Source: Betaproteobacteria bacterium (GTDB lineage: Bacteria > Pseudomonadota > Gammaproteobacteria > Burkholderiales > Ga0077523). Taken from it: a stretch of 64,000 nucleotides of DNA. Of this stretch, positions 1 to 7,567 are shown in pieces; position 1 is the stretch's first letter; each line of letters starts with the position of its first letter. The position numbers and the translations under genes were made by a program. The stretch covers positions 806,001-870,000 of the forward strand of contig JADJPK010000031.1 in NCBI GenBank assembly GCA_016713305.1, in the 5' to 3' direction. The notes beneath the pieces are model-generated. The model was not told where the DNA came from. It searched no databases and was given only the letters and a program-made list of their open reading frames with translations.

Positions 1-527
1 TGCGTGAGCCGCAGCGTGACCAGTTCGGTCACGCGCAGGCCCGTCGCGTACAGCAGTTCCAGCATCGCGCGATCCCGCAGTCCCATGGCGCTCGACATGT
101 CGGGTGCGGACAGGAGGCGATCCACGTCCGCCTCGGTGAGCGACTTGGGCAGGGGACGCGGCAACTTCGGCGAATCGACGTTCAGTGTCGGGTCGGCCGA
201 CAGGCGGGAGTCGCGAACTTGCATGCGGTAGAAGCGCTTCAGCGTCGATAGCAGGCGGCCTGCGGAGCTGGCCTTCGTCCGGGCGCGGTAGCGGTGCGCA
301 AGGTACGCGAGGATGTCCGCATGCGTCGCCGTGAGAAGGGCGCTCCCGCGATCCCCGTGCAGCCACGTCGCGAACAGCGCGAGATCGCGCCTGTAGGCAT
401 CCAGCGTGTTCCTCGACAGGCCATCCTCGAGCCACAGGCTGTCGCAGAAGCCATCGATGAGGGGATCGTCGGAGGTGGCCTGGGCGATGCGGGTTCGCCC
501 TCTCCGGCGGACTTGCGAATCGCTCAC
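1..527 (-). CDS. xerD: Site-specific tyrosine recombinase XerD, N-terminal half (cut by window start)
   Basis: About 175 N-terminal residues of the XerD recombinase, which with XerC resolves chromosome dimers at dif. The SAM-like core-binding domain is visible (SLWLEDGLSRNTLDAYRRDL), then the typical XerD linker SPKLPRPLPKSLTEADVDRLL, then the start of the catalytic domain (LLYATGLRVTELVTLRL) containing the first catalytic Arg. The catalytic HxxR and Tyr lie beyond the window. The GTG start at 527-525 has GGAG nine bases upstream, and it begins 25 bases after the TRAP permease stop, so the two may be co-transcribed. The SPKLP linker and housekeeping neighbours argue for XerD and not a phage integrase. 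Confidence 0.9.
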   Translation of the reverse strand, partial: MSDSQVRRRGRTRIAQATSDDPLIDGFCDSLWLEDGLSRNTLDAYRRDLALFATWLHGDRGSALLTATHADILAYLAHRYRARTKASSAGRLLSTLKRFYRMQVRDSRLSADPTLNVDSPKLPRPLPKSLTEADVDRLLSAPDMSSAMGLRDRAMLELLYATGLRVTELVTLRLT

Positions 528-552
528 CGGGCCACGCTCCGCCGCCCCGGTC

Positions 553-2508
553 TCACCCGGAACTGCGCCGTGAACCGGGCCCGGTGCGCCACCGGTGCAA
601 CACCACGGCGGCCACGGCAAGCAAAGCACCTGCCGTGTCGCTCCACGACGCCGACCACGCCAGCAGCAGACCGGCCACGATGAAGGCGGCACGCTCGACG
701 AGAGACAGCTTGTGCGAGAGCCAGCCCTGCGCACCGATGGCCAGCGCGACGATCCCGCCGATCGCCGTGACGACGACGAGTGCGATGTCGGCGGCGGGGC
801 CGGACAGCAGCAGTCCCACGCCCTCGGGCGCCAGCACGAACATGAACGGCGTGACGAACGCCGGCAAGGTGTACTTCCACGAGGAGAGCGTCGTCCGGTA
901 GGGATCGCCGCCCGTGATGGCGGCTGCGGCAAACGGAGACAGCGCTGTGGGCGGCGAGACTTCGGACAGCACGGCGTAGTAGAAGATGAACATGTGCGCA
1001 GCGTAGTCGGCGATGCCCACGTGGATCAGCGCCGGGGCGGCCACGACCGCGCAGATGATGTAGGAGGCCGTCACTGGCACGGCGAGACCCACGATCCACA
1101 CGAGCAACGCCGTGTACAGCGCGGTCAGCGCGCGGCTGCCGTCCGCATAGTCGATGACGATGCCACTGAACTTGAGCCCCAGTCCGGTGAGCGTGACGAC
1201 GCCGACGATGATTCCGGCTGCGGCGCACGTGGCCGCCACACCCAGCACACCGCGCGATCCTTCGGCAAGCGCGCCGAGGAGGCGCTTGGGCACTAGGGCG
1301 GTGTCGCGGCGCACGAAGCTCAGTGCGACGGCGATGACGATCGCCCAGAACACGGACGTCATGGGCGAGAAACCGATCACGAGGAACACGACGACGGTGA
1401 CCAGCGACAGGAAGTGGTAGCCGTGCTGGCGGACGAGCGTGGAGGCACGCAGGCCGGCGCCGGCGGCCACGGCGCCACCGAACTTGCGCGCGTCGATCTC
1501 CACCATCACGAACAGCGAGAGGTAGTAAAGCACGGTCGGGATGGCCGCCATGCGGATCACGTCGAGATAGGAGATCTTCAGGAACTCGGCGATGAGAAAG
1601 GCGGCGGCGCCCAGAACGGGGGGAGAGAGAATGGCACCCAGCCCCCCGGCCGCAAGCAGTCCTCCCGCGGATTCCTTGCTGTAGCCGGCACGTTCCAGGA
1701 GCGGATAGGCAACGGAACCGAGCGTGACGGTGGTCGCCACACCGCTGCCCGAAGGCCCGCCGAGCAGGAAAGAACCCAACACCACCGCGCGGCCCGGCGC
1801 ACCCTTGCGGCGGCCCATCACGGCAAGCGCGAAATCGATGAAGAACTTGCCCGCACCGGAATACTGCAGCACGGCGCCGTAGATGGTGAAGAGCACGATG
1901 AGCGTGGCGCAGACGTCGATGGGCGTGCCGAAGATGCCTTCCATCGTCATCGTCATGTGGCCGACGAGCCGGTCGAGATCGTAGCCCTTGTGAGTCCAGG
2001 GAGCGGGCAGCCAGGGCCCGGCGAATGCGTAGGCGATGAAGGCCGAGACAACGGCGGGCATGACCCACCCGCTCGCCCGGCGCACGGCCTCCAGTACCAG
2101 CAGGATGAGGAGGCCGCCCGCAACGATGTCCCACGTCTGCGGTTCGGTCGCGCGTTCGGAGATGGCGTCCCAGTCGTGCAACAGATAGGCGATGCAGCCG
2201 AAGGTGACCAGCGCGAGCGGCCAGTCCCACGGCATGATGCGATCGCGAAAACGCCGTGAGGCGGGCAGCGTCAGGAACAGCAGACCCAGCATCAGCGCCA
2301 CGTGCACGCCTCGCATCCAGGGAGCGCTGACGATGTCGAACGCCGCATAGAGATGCCACAGCGAGGTTCCCGCCAGGGCAACGGTGAGCAGCACCCCGAG
2401 GACACCGCGAAGCCGGTTGACAGCGCCTTCCTCTTCCTCGACGAAGCGGTCGGCCGCGGCGAGGCGGTCTGCATCGACCTGCGGGCCGGATGGGGAGCGT
2501 GTGGACAT
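553..2508 (-). CDS. TRAP transporter fused permease (4TM + 12TM, DctQM-type)
   Basis: A 651-residue integral membrane protein: the small (DctQ-like, about four helices, residues 35-190) and large (DctM-like, about twelve helices) TRAP permease subunits in one chain, as is normal for TRAP systems that work with TAXI-type binding proteins. The large subunit has conserved glycine-rich stretches (LLGGPSGSGVATTVTLG, AAGGLGAILSPPVLGAAAFLIAE). TRAP systems are secondary importers of organic acids driven by Na+ or H+ gradients; the substrate cannot be told. It follows the TAXI binding protein across a strong hairpin and precedes xerD on the same strand. Confidence 0.93.
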   Translation of the reverse strand: MSTRSPSGPQVDADRLAAADRFVEEEEGAVNRLRGVLGVLLTVALAGTSLWHLYAAFDIVSAPWMRGVHVALMLGLLFLTLPASRRFRDRIMPWDWPLALVTFGCIAYLLHDWDAISERATEPQTWDIVAGGLLILLVLEAVRRASGWVMPAVVSAFIAYAFAGPWLPAPWTHKGYDLDRLVGHMTMTMEGIFGTPIDVCATLIVLFTIYGAVLQYSGAGKFFIDFALAVMGRRKGAPGRAVVLGSFLLGGPSGSGVATTVTLGSVAYPLLERAGYSKESAGGLLAAGGLGAILSPPVLGAAAFLIAEFLKISYLDVIRMAAIPTVLYYLSLFVMVEIDARKFGGAVAAGAGLRASTLVRQHGYHFLSLVTVVVFLVIGFSPMTSVFWAIVIAVALSFVRRDTALVPKRLLGALAEGSRGVLGVAATCAAAGIIVGVVTLTGLGLKFSGIVIDYADGSRALTALYTALLVWIVGLAVPVTASYIICAVVAAPALIHVGIADYAAHMFIFYYAVLSEVSPPTALSPFAAAAITGGDPYRTTLSSWKYTLPAFVTPFMFVLAPEGVGLLLSGPAADIALVVVTAIGGIVALAIGAQGWLSHKLSLVERAAFIVAGLLLAWSASWSDTAGALLAVAAVVLHRWRTGPGSRRSSG

Positions 2509-2546
2509 GCGGTCGGACGTGCCGGCTAGCCTGTGAACGGATTCCG

Positions 2547-2597
2547 GGGAAGATCTGATCGATGTACGCGGATCGCGCGCATCGATCAGATCTTCCC
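2547..2597 (-). other. 18-bp perfect inverted repeat between the TAXI and TRAP permease genes
   Basis: Bases 2547-2564 are the exact reverse complement of 2580-2597, separated by a 15-base loop. The distal arm overlaps the stop codon of the TAXI gene (2597-2599), so in mRNA the hairpin forms right at the end of the binding-protein message and before the permease. No U-run follows on the minus strand, so it is not a classical terminator. Inference: a stabiliser or partial block that raises binding protein over permease. Confidence 0.75.
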
Positions 2598-3563
2598 TAG
2601 AGCTTCAGTCCCTTCTCCGCGAAGAACCGGATCGCCCCCGGATGAAAGGGAATCGGTGAGGCGCCCTTCGTCTGGTACTCCAGCGAGAGCGTGGCGAACT
2701 CCTTGTGAACGGCGATCATGTCGGCGCGGCGGTCGAACACGGTCTTGACGATGGTGTAGGCGACATCCTCCGGCATGGAGGCGTTCACGACCAGCACGTT
2801 CCAGACGTTGGCGTTGCGCGCGTCCTGGGTCATGCCGGCGTAGGTGCTCTTCGGGATCACCCCCTTGCTGTAGAACGGGCCGAACCGCTGGTTCATGGCG
2901 TCCACGGCGTCGGCATGATCGATGAGCCGGATCTTCGTTCCCGGAGTCGCCGCCAGGTCCGTGACTGCCGCTGTGGGCACCCCGCCGACCCAGATGAACG
3001 CGTCGATCTTGCCGTCCTTCATGGCGTTCACCGCTTCGTTCACGGACAGGCGCTCGCGCTTGATGCGGTCGGCAAGCCCGTAGGCGTCGAGCACCCGCAT
3101 GCCCATGACCTCCGTCGCACCACCGGGCGAACCGAGCGATACGCGCTTGCCATCGAGATCCTTCATCGAGGCGATGCCCGCCGATTCCGTGCTCACCACA
3201 TGCATCCGGTTCGGATACAGCACCATCAGCGTGCGCAGCGGAAAGCTTGCGGCCGGCGAACTTGTCCTGGCCCGTGTAGGCATCCCACGCCGCATCGGCC
3301 ATGGACAGCCCCAGGTCGGCCTTGCCCGTTCCCACCAGTTTGAGATTGTCGATCGCACCGCCGGTCACTTCCGCGGTGACCTGCCAGCCGGGCACGGTGC
3401 GCGTGAGCACCTGTGCGATCCCGCCCGCGAGAGGGTAGTACACGCCGCCGGTGTTTCCCGATCCGATCGACAGGGTGACACCTTTCTGCGCAAAGGCGAG
3501 CGGGGCAAAGGAACACGCAAGCGCAAACGCGGCGCAACGACGGCGAGTGGGATTCATGAGCAT
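2597..3563 (-). CDS. TAXI family TRAP transporter solute-binding protein (frameshifted)
   Basis: Periplasmic substrate-binding protein of the TAXI type that feeds the adjacent fused permease. A signal peptide ends near FAPLAFA-QKG, followed by the family start VTLSIGSGNTGGVYYPLAGGIAQVL. The reading frame breaks at 3242-3244: the first frame runs through GQDKFAGRKL, and the remaining protein continues in the next frame from PLRTLMVLYPNRMHVV through SPGGATEVMGMRVLDAYGL to a normal C-terminus (ALRFFAEKGLKL-type end). One surplus A (T on the coding strand) in the AAA run explains it. Start may be 3563 or the in-frame ATG at 3557. Probably a consensus error, otherwise the transporter is inactive. 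Confidence 0.85.
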
Positions 3564-3658
3564 GGGTGCAGCCGGAAAGGTACGCCGATTGTAGCAACGG
3601 CTCGCGCGCGGAACGTCATGTCGATGGAGCCCCGGTGACTGGCAAGCGTTGGCGGCGG

Positions 3659-3690
3659 AAAAGAAAACGGCCTCCAGAAGAGGCCGTTTT
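3659..3690 (-). terminator. Rho-independent terminator of the rpsP-rimM-trmD-rplS operon
   Basis: An 11-bp perfect stem (3664-3674 with 3680-3690) with a 5-base loop lies just after rplS. Read on the minus strand the stem is followed by TTTTCTTTT, giving a textbook intrinsic terminator. Confidence 0.9.
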
Positions 3691-3713
3691 CCTTGGTGCG
3701 GATCGGGGACCGG

Positions 3714-4133
3714 TCAGCTTGCCGGCGTTTCTGCGGCGGCGGCAGCAGCAGCAGCAGCGGCGGCCTTGTCGGCATGCGTACCGCCAATCTTCTCGCGGAT
3801 GCGCGCGGACTTGCCGGAACGCTCGCGCAGGTAGTAGAGCTTGGCGCGGCGCACGTCGCCGCGACGCTTCACTTCGATGGAGGCGATGAGCGGCGAGTAG
3901 GTCTGGAACGTGCGCTCCACGCCTTCGCCCGAGGAGATCTTGCGAACGATGAACGAGGAATTGAGTCCGCGGTTGCGCTTGGCGATCACCACCCCTTCGT
4001 AGGCCTGGACCCGCTTGCGGGTCCCTTCCACGACGTTCACGCCCACGATGACCGTGTCTCCCGGGGAGAAGTCGGGGATCTTCTTGCCGAGCCGCTTGAT
4101 TTCCTCGGCTTCCAGTTGTGCGATCACGTCCAT
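3714..4133 (-). CDS. rplS: 50S ribosomal protein L19
   Basis: L19 sits at the 30S-50S interface. The chain starts MDVIAQLEAEEIKRLGKKIPDF and contains the family core PGDTVIVGVNVVEGTRKRVQAYEGVVIAKRN split across residues 25-60, and RRGDVRRAKLYYLRERSGKSARI. The ATG at 4133 has AAGGAG eight bases upstream; an upstream in-frame ATG at 4154 abuts the trmD stop and lacks an RBS. The C-terminus carries an unusual tail of eleven alanines encoded by a GCN run, about 20 residues longer than a typical L19. Last gene of the operon, ahead of the terminator. Confidence 0.95.
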   Translation of the reverse strand: MDVIAQLEAEEIKRLGKKIPDFSPGDTVIVGVNVVEGTRKRVQAYEGVVIAKRNRGLNSSFIVRKISSGEGVERTFQTYSPLIASIEVKRRGDVRRAKLYYLRERSGKSARIREKIGGTHADKAAAAAAAAAAAETPAS

Positions 4134-4154
4134 GTCGTTCGCTCCTTCACTCAT

Positions 4155-4907
4155 TCATTCATGTTCGCGCCGGAACTCGTCCAGCAGGGCCCGTTCTCGG
4201 GCTGTCAGTTCCACCTTTTCCAGCAGTTCCGGACGTCGCAACCACGTGCGCCCGAGTGACTGCTTGAGCCGCCATCGCTCAATGTCGGCATGATTGCCCG
4301 ACATCAGGACCTGCGGCACCCTCTCCCCCTCGAAAACCTCCGGCCGCGTGTAGTGCGGACAATCCAGCAGCCCCTTCACGAAGGAGTCCTGCTGCGCCGA
4401 CTCGGCATCGCCCAGCACGCCGGGCAGTTGCCGGATCACGGCATCCAGCACCGTCATCGCCGCCAGTTCACCGCCGGACAACACATAGTCGCCGACGGAT
4501 ATCTCGCTGTCGATCTCGCGTTCCAGCACGCGCTCGTCGACGCCTTCGTACCGGCCGCACACCAGAACCAGCCCTTCCTGGCCCACCAGTTCCTCGACCA
4601 GGCTGTGGTCCAGCTGCCTGCCCTGTGGTGACAGATAGATCACCCGGGTCTGCGGCACGCCCGCACTGCGCTGCCGCTGCCGCGCCGCCCGGATCGCCTT
4701 GGCGAGCGGGTCCGCCATCATCACCATGCCGGGACCGCCGCCGTAGGGCCGGTCATCCACCGTGCGATAGGCATTCGCCGCGAAATCCCTGGGATTCCAT
4801 GCCACGAAACCGTACACCCCGGTTTCCCGCGCCCGCCCGGTCACGCCCCATTCGGTCACCGCATCGAACATGCGGGGGAAGAGAGTGATGGCGTCGTACT
4901 GCTTCAA
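4155..4907 (-). CDS. trmD: tRNA (guanine-N1)-methyltransferase TrmD
   Basis: Makes m1G37 next to the anticodon of tRNAs reading CNN and GGG codons, using S-adenosylmethionine, which prevents +1 frameshifting. The 250-residue length is normal. N-terminal SPOUT domain starts MKQYDAITLFPRMFDAVTEW and has the substrate loop RPYGGGPGMVM; the trefoil-knot SAM site is seen as LSPQGRQLD, CGRYEGVDERV and ISVGDYVLSGGELAAM. The start codon lies directly after the rimM stop, consistent with translational coupling in the rpsP operon. Confidence 0.97.
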   Translation of the reverse strand: MKQYDAITLFPRMFDAVTEWGVTGRARETGVYGFVAWNPRDFAANAYRTVDDRPYGGGPGMVMMADPLAKAIRAARQRQRSAGVPQTRVIYLSPQGRQLDHSLVEELVGQEGLVLVCGRYEGVDERVLEREIDSEISVGDYVLSGGELAAMTVLDAVIRQLPGVLGDAESAQQDSFVKGLLDCPHYTRPEVFEGERVPQVLMSGNHADIERWRLKQSLGRTWLRRPELLEKVELTARERALLDEFRREHE

Positions 4908-5390
4908 TCAGTAATCCGCACCCCAGTCGACCTCGATCCTGCGGCCTTCCGGGTCAACCCTCGTCACGAACTGCTCGACGAAGGGTATCAACCGTTCACG
5001 ATCGCCCCGAACCACCAGAACGCTCTGCGCGCCGTTGTCCAGGAGCGATTCCACGACACCCAACCGCTCTCCGGCGCCGTTCACCACATCCATGCCGATG
5101 AGATCGGCCCAGTAATACTCGCCTGCTTCCGCGGGTGGGAGGCTGTCGCGCGGAACGGCCACGTCAACCTTGCCCAGCCTGGCCACCTGCTCGGGAGTGT
5201 CGAAACCCTCAAGCCTGGCGACCACGGTCTGACCGTGGACCTTGGCTTCGTCCACCGCGGCCTCTTTCCAGCCCGACGGCAGATGCAGCCACCAGCGGGG
5301 GAAATCCGCCAGGGCACCCGGTTCGGACGTGAAGGGCTGGATCTTCGCCCAGCCCTTTACCCCGAAGGGCGCCACGATGCGCCCCATCAC
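4908..5390 (-). CDS. rimM: 16S rRNA processing protein RimM
   Basis: Assembly factor for the 30S head that binds S19 and assists 16S rRNA processing. N-terminal RimM barrel: VVMGRIVAPFGVKGWAKIQPFTSEP; C-terminal PRC-barrel: GEYYWADLIGMDVVNGAGERLGVV and ending EVDWGADY. The start is uncertain. The open frame extends to 5501 but that would overlap rpsP; candidates after the rpsP stop are a CTG at 5408 (nine bases after AGGCGG), GTG at 5390 and ATG at 5387. I list the GTG because it keeps the first beta strand nearly complete with an ordinary start codon. Confidence 0.9.
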   Translation of the reverse strand: MMGRIVAPFGVKGWAKIQPFTSEPGALADFPRWWLHLPSGWKEAAVDEAKVHGQTVVARLEGFDTPEQVARLGKVDVAVPRDSLPPAEAGEYYWADLIGMDVVNGAGERLGVVESLLDNGAQSVLVVRGDRERLIPFVEQFVTRVDPEGRRIEVDWGADY

Positions 5391-5424
5391 GACCAGCCGA
5401 TCAGACAGCTGCGTATCCCGCCTC

Positions 5425-5691
5425 TCAGGCGGCTGCAGTGGCGGCGACGGTCTTGCCAAACTGCTTGACCAGACGCTTGACCGTGTCGGAAAGCTGGGCA
5501 CCCTTGCTTTCCCAATGGGTGACGCGGGCCACGTCGATGCGCAGCTTCACGTCTCCGTCGGGTGCGACCGGGTTGTAGAACCCGACGCGTTCGATGAATC
5601 GGCCGTCACGCGCATCGCGCGAGTCAGCCACCACAATGTTGTAGAACGGACGCTTCTTGGCGCCGCCCCGTGCAAGCCGGATCACGACCAT
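5425..5691 (-). CDS. rpsP: 30S ribosomal protein S16
   Basis: Primary-binding protein of the 30S body, needed for assembly. The 88-residue protein has the canonical start MVVIRLARGGAKKRPFYNIV and the core ADSRDARDGRFIERVGFYNP, then GDVKLRIDVARVTHWESKGAQ. It is the first gene of the operon with rimM, trmD and rplS, downstream of a near-consensus promoter. The C-terminus (KTVAATAAA) is alanine-rich but of normal length. Confidence 0.97.
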   Translation of the reverse strand: MVVIRLARGGAKKRPFYNIVVADSRDARDGRFIERVGFYNPVAPDGDVKLRIDVARVTHWESKGAQLSDTVKRLVKQFGKTVAATAAA

Positions 5692-5727
5692 CGGATGACC
5701 TCGGTGGTTCCTGGAAAAAAGGGCCGA

Positions 5728-5757
5728 ATTCTAGGCATGCCGCGCCGGTCTTGGCAA
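5728..5757 (-). promoter_or_regulatory. Predicted sigma-70 promoter of the rpsP operon
   Basis: On the minus strand: -35 TTGCCA (5752-5757), 18-base spacer, -10 TAGAAT (5728-5733). Each hexamer matches five of six consensus bases, and the -10 is about 37 bases upstream of the rpsP ATG at 5691. There is no competing gene in the interval. Confidence 0.75.
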
Positions 5758-5779
5758 GGCGTTTCGTGCAGACGGCCGG

Positions 5780-6544
5780 TTATCTTGGCGCCGGAGACGG
5801 CGTATTCCGGAATATCTCGTCCAGATAGTCCACCACGACCTTCACCAGGGCGTCCTCTTTTCCCTCGAAGAAGTGCAGCGCCTCGGGAACGACGACCTGG
5901 CGAGAGCCGGAGATCTTGATGATCTGCTTGTAGCGCTCCGGCGCGCCCACCTGCGTGATCTCCCAGTCCTTGCCGCCGTAGACGTCGAGCACGGGAATCT
6001 TGATCCGGAACATCTCCTCGAGCCCGTTGATGATCCCGATGAACACCCAGGTCTTCACGGCGGTGTCCTTGGCGTTCACGTTGATCAGGTAATGATTCGC
6101 CATGGTGGCCCCGAGGCTGTGGGACACGATGGAGATGTTCTTGTATCCCTTCTTCTGCAGCCACTGGGCAGCGAGGTGGTACCGCTCGGCGGCTTCGCCG
6201 TACGTGGGAATGTAGTCCCCGATCTTCGCGCCCCCGCCCAGTACGGGAAGCTGGATGGACAAGGTCGAATAGCCTTGCTCGGCGAACTTGGTCCGCAACA
6301 CGCCGTAGAGTTCGTAGTCCGGACTCCAGCCGCGGCCATGACCCAAAATAATCGCTCCCCTGGCGTTTTCCGCCTCGGTCCAGAGCGTGAGGTACTTGTG
6401 CTTGTTCTCCTGCTCGATCCACACGGCCTCGCCCACCATGAGCCCGGGGACGATCTGGTCGGACCAGCGCTTCTCCCGGTAGTAGTCCTGGGCAAGGGCG
6501 GGCAGACACAGAAAAAACGACAGCGCAGCGGCCAGAAGGCGCAT
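5780..6544 (-). CDS. Secreted alpha/beta-hydrolase, DUF3530-like
   Basis: A 254-residue exported protein (signal peptide MRLLAAALSFFLCLPALA, cleavage before QDYY). The alpha/beta-hydrolase fold is suggested by an early strand ending in GAIILGHGRGWSPD, a nucleophile elbow SIVSHSLGAT (Ser in SHSLG), an acidic residue in VYGGKDWEI and a late His in EALHFFEGK, giving a plausible Ser-Asp-His triad. Resembles the DUF3530 group of periplasmic hydrolase-like proteins; no substrate can be assigned. It stands alone on the minus strand between the rpsP promoter and the GST gene. Confidence 0.75.
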   Translation of the reverse strand: MRLLAAALSFFLCLPALAQDYYREKRWSDQIVPGLMVGEAVWIEQENKHKYLTLWTEAENARGAIILGHGRGWSPDYELYGVLRTKFAEQGYSTLSIQLPVLGGGAKIGDYIPTYGEAAERYHLAAQWLQKKGYKNISIVSHSLGATMANHYLINVNAKDTAVKTWVFIGIINGLEEMFRIKIPVLDVYGGKDWEITQVGAPERYKQIIKISGSRQVVVPEALHFFEGKEDALVKVVVDYLDEIFRNTPSPAPR

Positions 6545-6763
6545 GAGTGTTCCTCGAGATGGCGGGAGTACGGCGGGGTGGGTCGTCCGGATTCTACCCC
6601 ACCCCCTTTCGTGGACCCTTGCGGACGAGCGGGGTTCCCGGACGGATTCGGACGGAGTCCTGCCCCCGTTCAGGGGTGGAGATCCCGGTACCGGGACGGA
6701 ACGAAGGGGTGCCGAGATGACCGCTGCCGGGAGCAGGATCCGCGGGCGTCCATCGGCGCTTCC

Positions 6764-7417
6764 CTAGAACTCCGCGTCGAGTTCCTCGATCTCCTCGGCC
6801 TCCTGCCTTGCGTCCCCGATCCACTCGACCATCTCCGGCATGGCCATGACGGTGTCCCGGTAGCGCGCGGACACCGGATCGAGCTTCACGTCGTAGGTCA
6901 CGAACCGGGTGGCCACGGGGGCGTACATGGCATCGGCCATGGAGCGCTTGCCGAAGAGGAAGGGCCCCCCGTAGGTTGCCTGGCACTCCTGCCATATGGC
7001 GGTGATGCGCTCGATGTCGGCCTCGGCGCGTGCCCAGACCTTGTGCCCCGGAAAGGTGCGCTTCAGGTTCATCGGCAGTGCGGATCTCAGGGCACTGAAT
7101 CCGGAGTGCATCTCGCCGCACACGGCGCGGCAGTGTGCGCGGGCCCCACGGTCAGCGGGAAGCAACCCTGCCTTCGGACGGACTTCGTTCAGATACTCGC
7201 CGATTGCGAGCGTGTCCCAGACACGCACCCCGTCTTGATCCAGACGAGGCACGAGAATGGACGGAGACAGCAGCAGCAACTCCTTGCGTGCATCCGCATC
7301 ATCGGGGGGAACGATGCGCTCCGCGAAGTCCAGCCCGGAGAACCGGACGAGCAGCCACCCGCGAAGCGACCACGAGGAATAGTTGCGGCTGCTGAGGGTG
7401 AGGGTCGCCTTGGCCAT
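6764..7417 (-). CDS. Glutathione S-transferase family protein
   Basis: A 217-residue cytosolic GST. The thioredoxin-like N-domain begins MAKATLTLSSRNYSSWSLRGWLL, with the glutathione-contacting stretch SPSILVPRLDQDGVRVWDTLAI (the cis-Pro is in VPRL) and an acidic/Ser-like site in WDTLAIGEYL. The helical C-domain includes FLFGKRSMADAMYAPVATRF. The open frame runs further upstream, but the ATG at 7417 matches the family start, and a longer form would run into the divergently transcribed phaZ. The substrate is not predictable; this subgroup is common in beta- and alphaproteobacteria. Confidence 0.88.
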   Translation of the reverse strand: MAKATLTLSSRNYSSWSLRGWLLVRFSGLDFAERIVPPDDADARKELLLLSPSILVPRLDQDGVRVWDTLAIGEYLNEVRPKAGLLPADRGARAHCRAVCGEMHSGFSALRSALPMNLKRTFPGHKVWARAEADIERITAIWQECQATYGGPFLFGKRSMADAMYAPVATRFVTYDVKLDPVSARYRDTVMAMPEMVEWIGDARQEAEEIEELDAEF

Positions 7418-7567
7418 GGAGTGTCCCCGGACACGGCGATTGATCGCCGGAGTGGATGATGGGCGATGTGCACCGCGCAAGCGACATGCCAGTGGCCAGT
7501 CATGGCGTGCAAGTTGCACGTTCGGCCCACGATGCCGCGAGTGCACGCGGGCGCCAGCGAAAAAACG

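Noticed and set aside
1..527. Phage integrase at the window start
   Set aside because: The linker SPKLPRPLPK and the core-binding domain match housekeeping XerD; no att-like repeats, tRNA or phage genes are near.
524..2359. Long open frame antisense or out of frame inside the TRAP permease region, and similar long frames such as 21262-24021 (+), 7705-9666 (+) and 12532-13854 (-)
   Set aside because: High GC content keeps alternative frames open. Their translations are Arg/Gly/His-rich and have no family motifs, while the overlapping frame is a clear known gene.
3731..3770. Triplet repeat as microsatellite or CRISPR-like array
   Set aside because: It lies in frame at the end of rplS and encodes the Ala tail; there are no spacers.
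6683..6696. Perfect 14-bp palindrome between the DUF3530-like gene and the GST gene
   Set aside because: It is GC-rich, single, and not placed next to a promoter; palindromes of this length are not rare at this base composition, so I do not call an operator.
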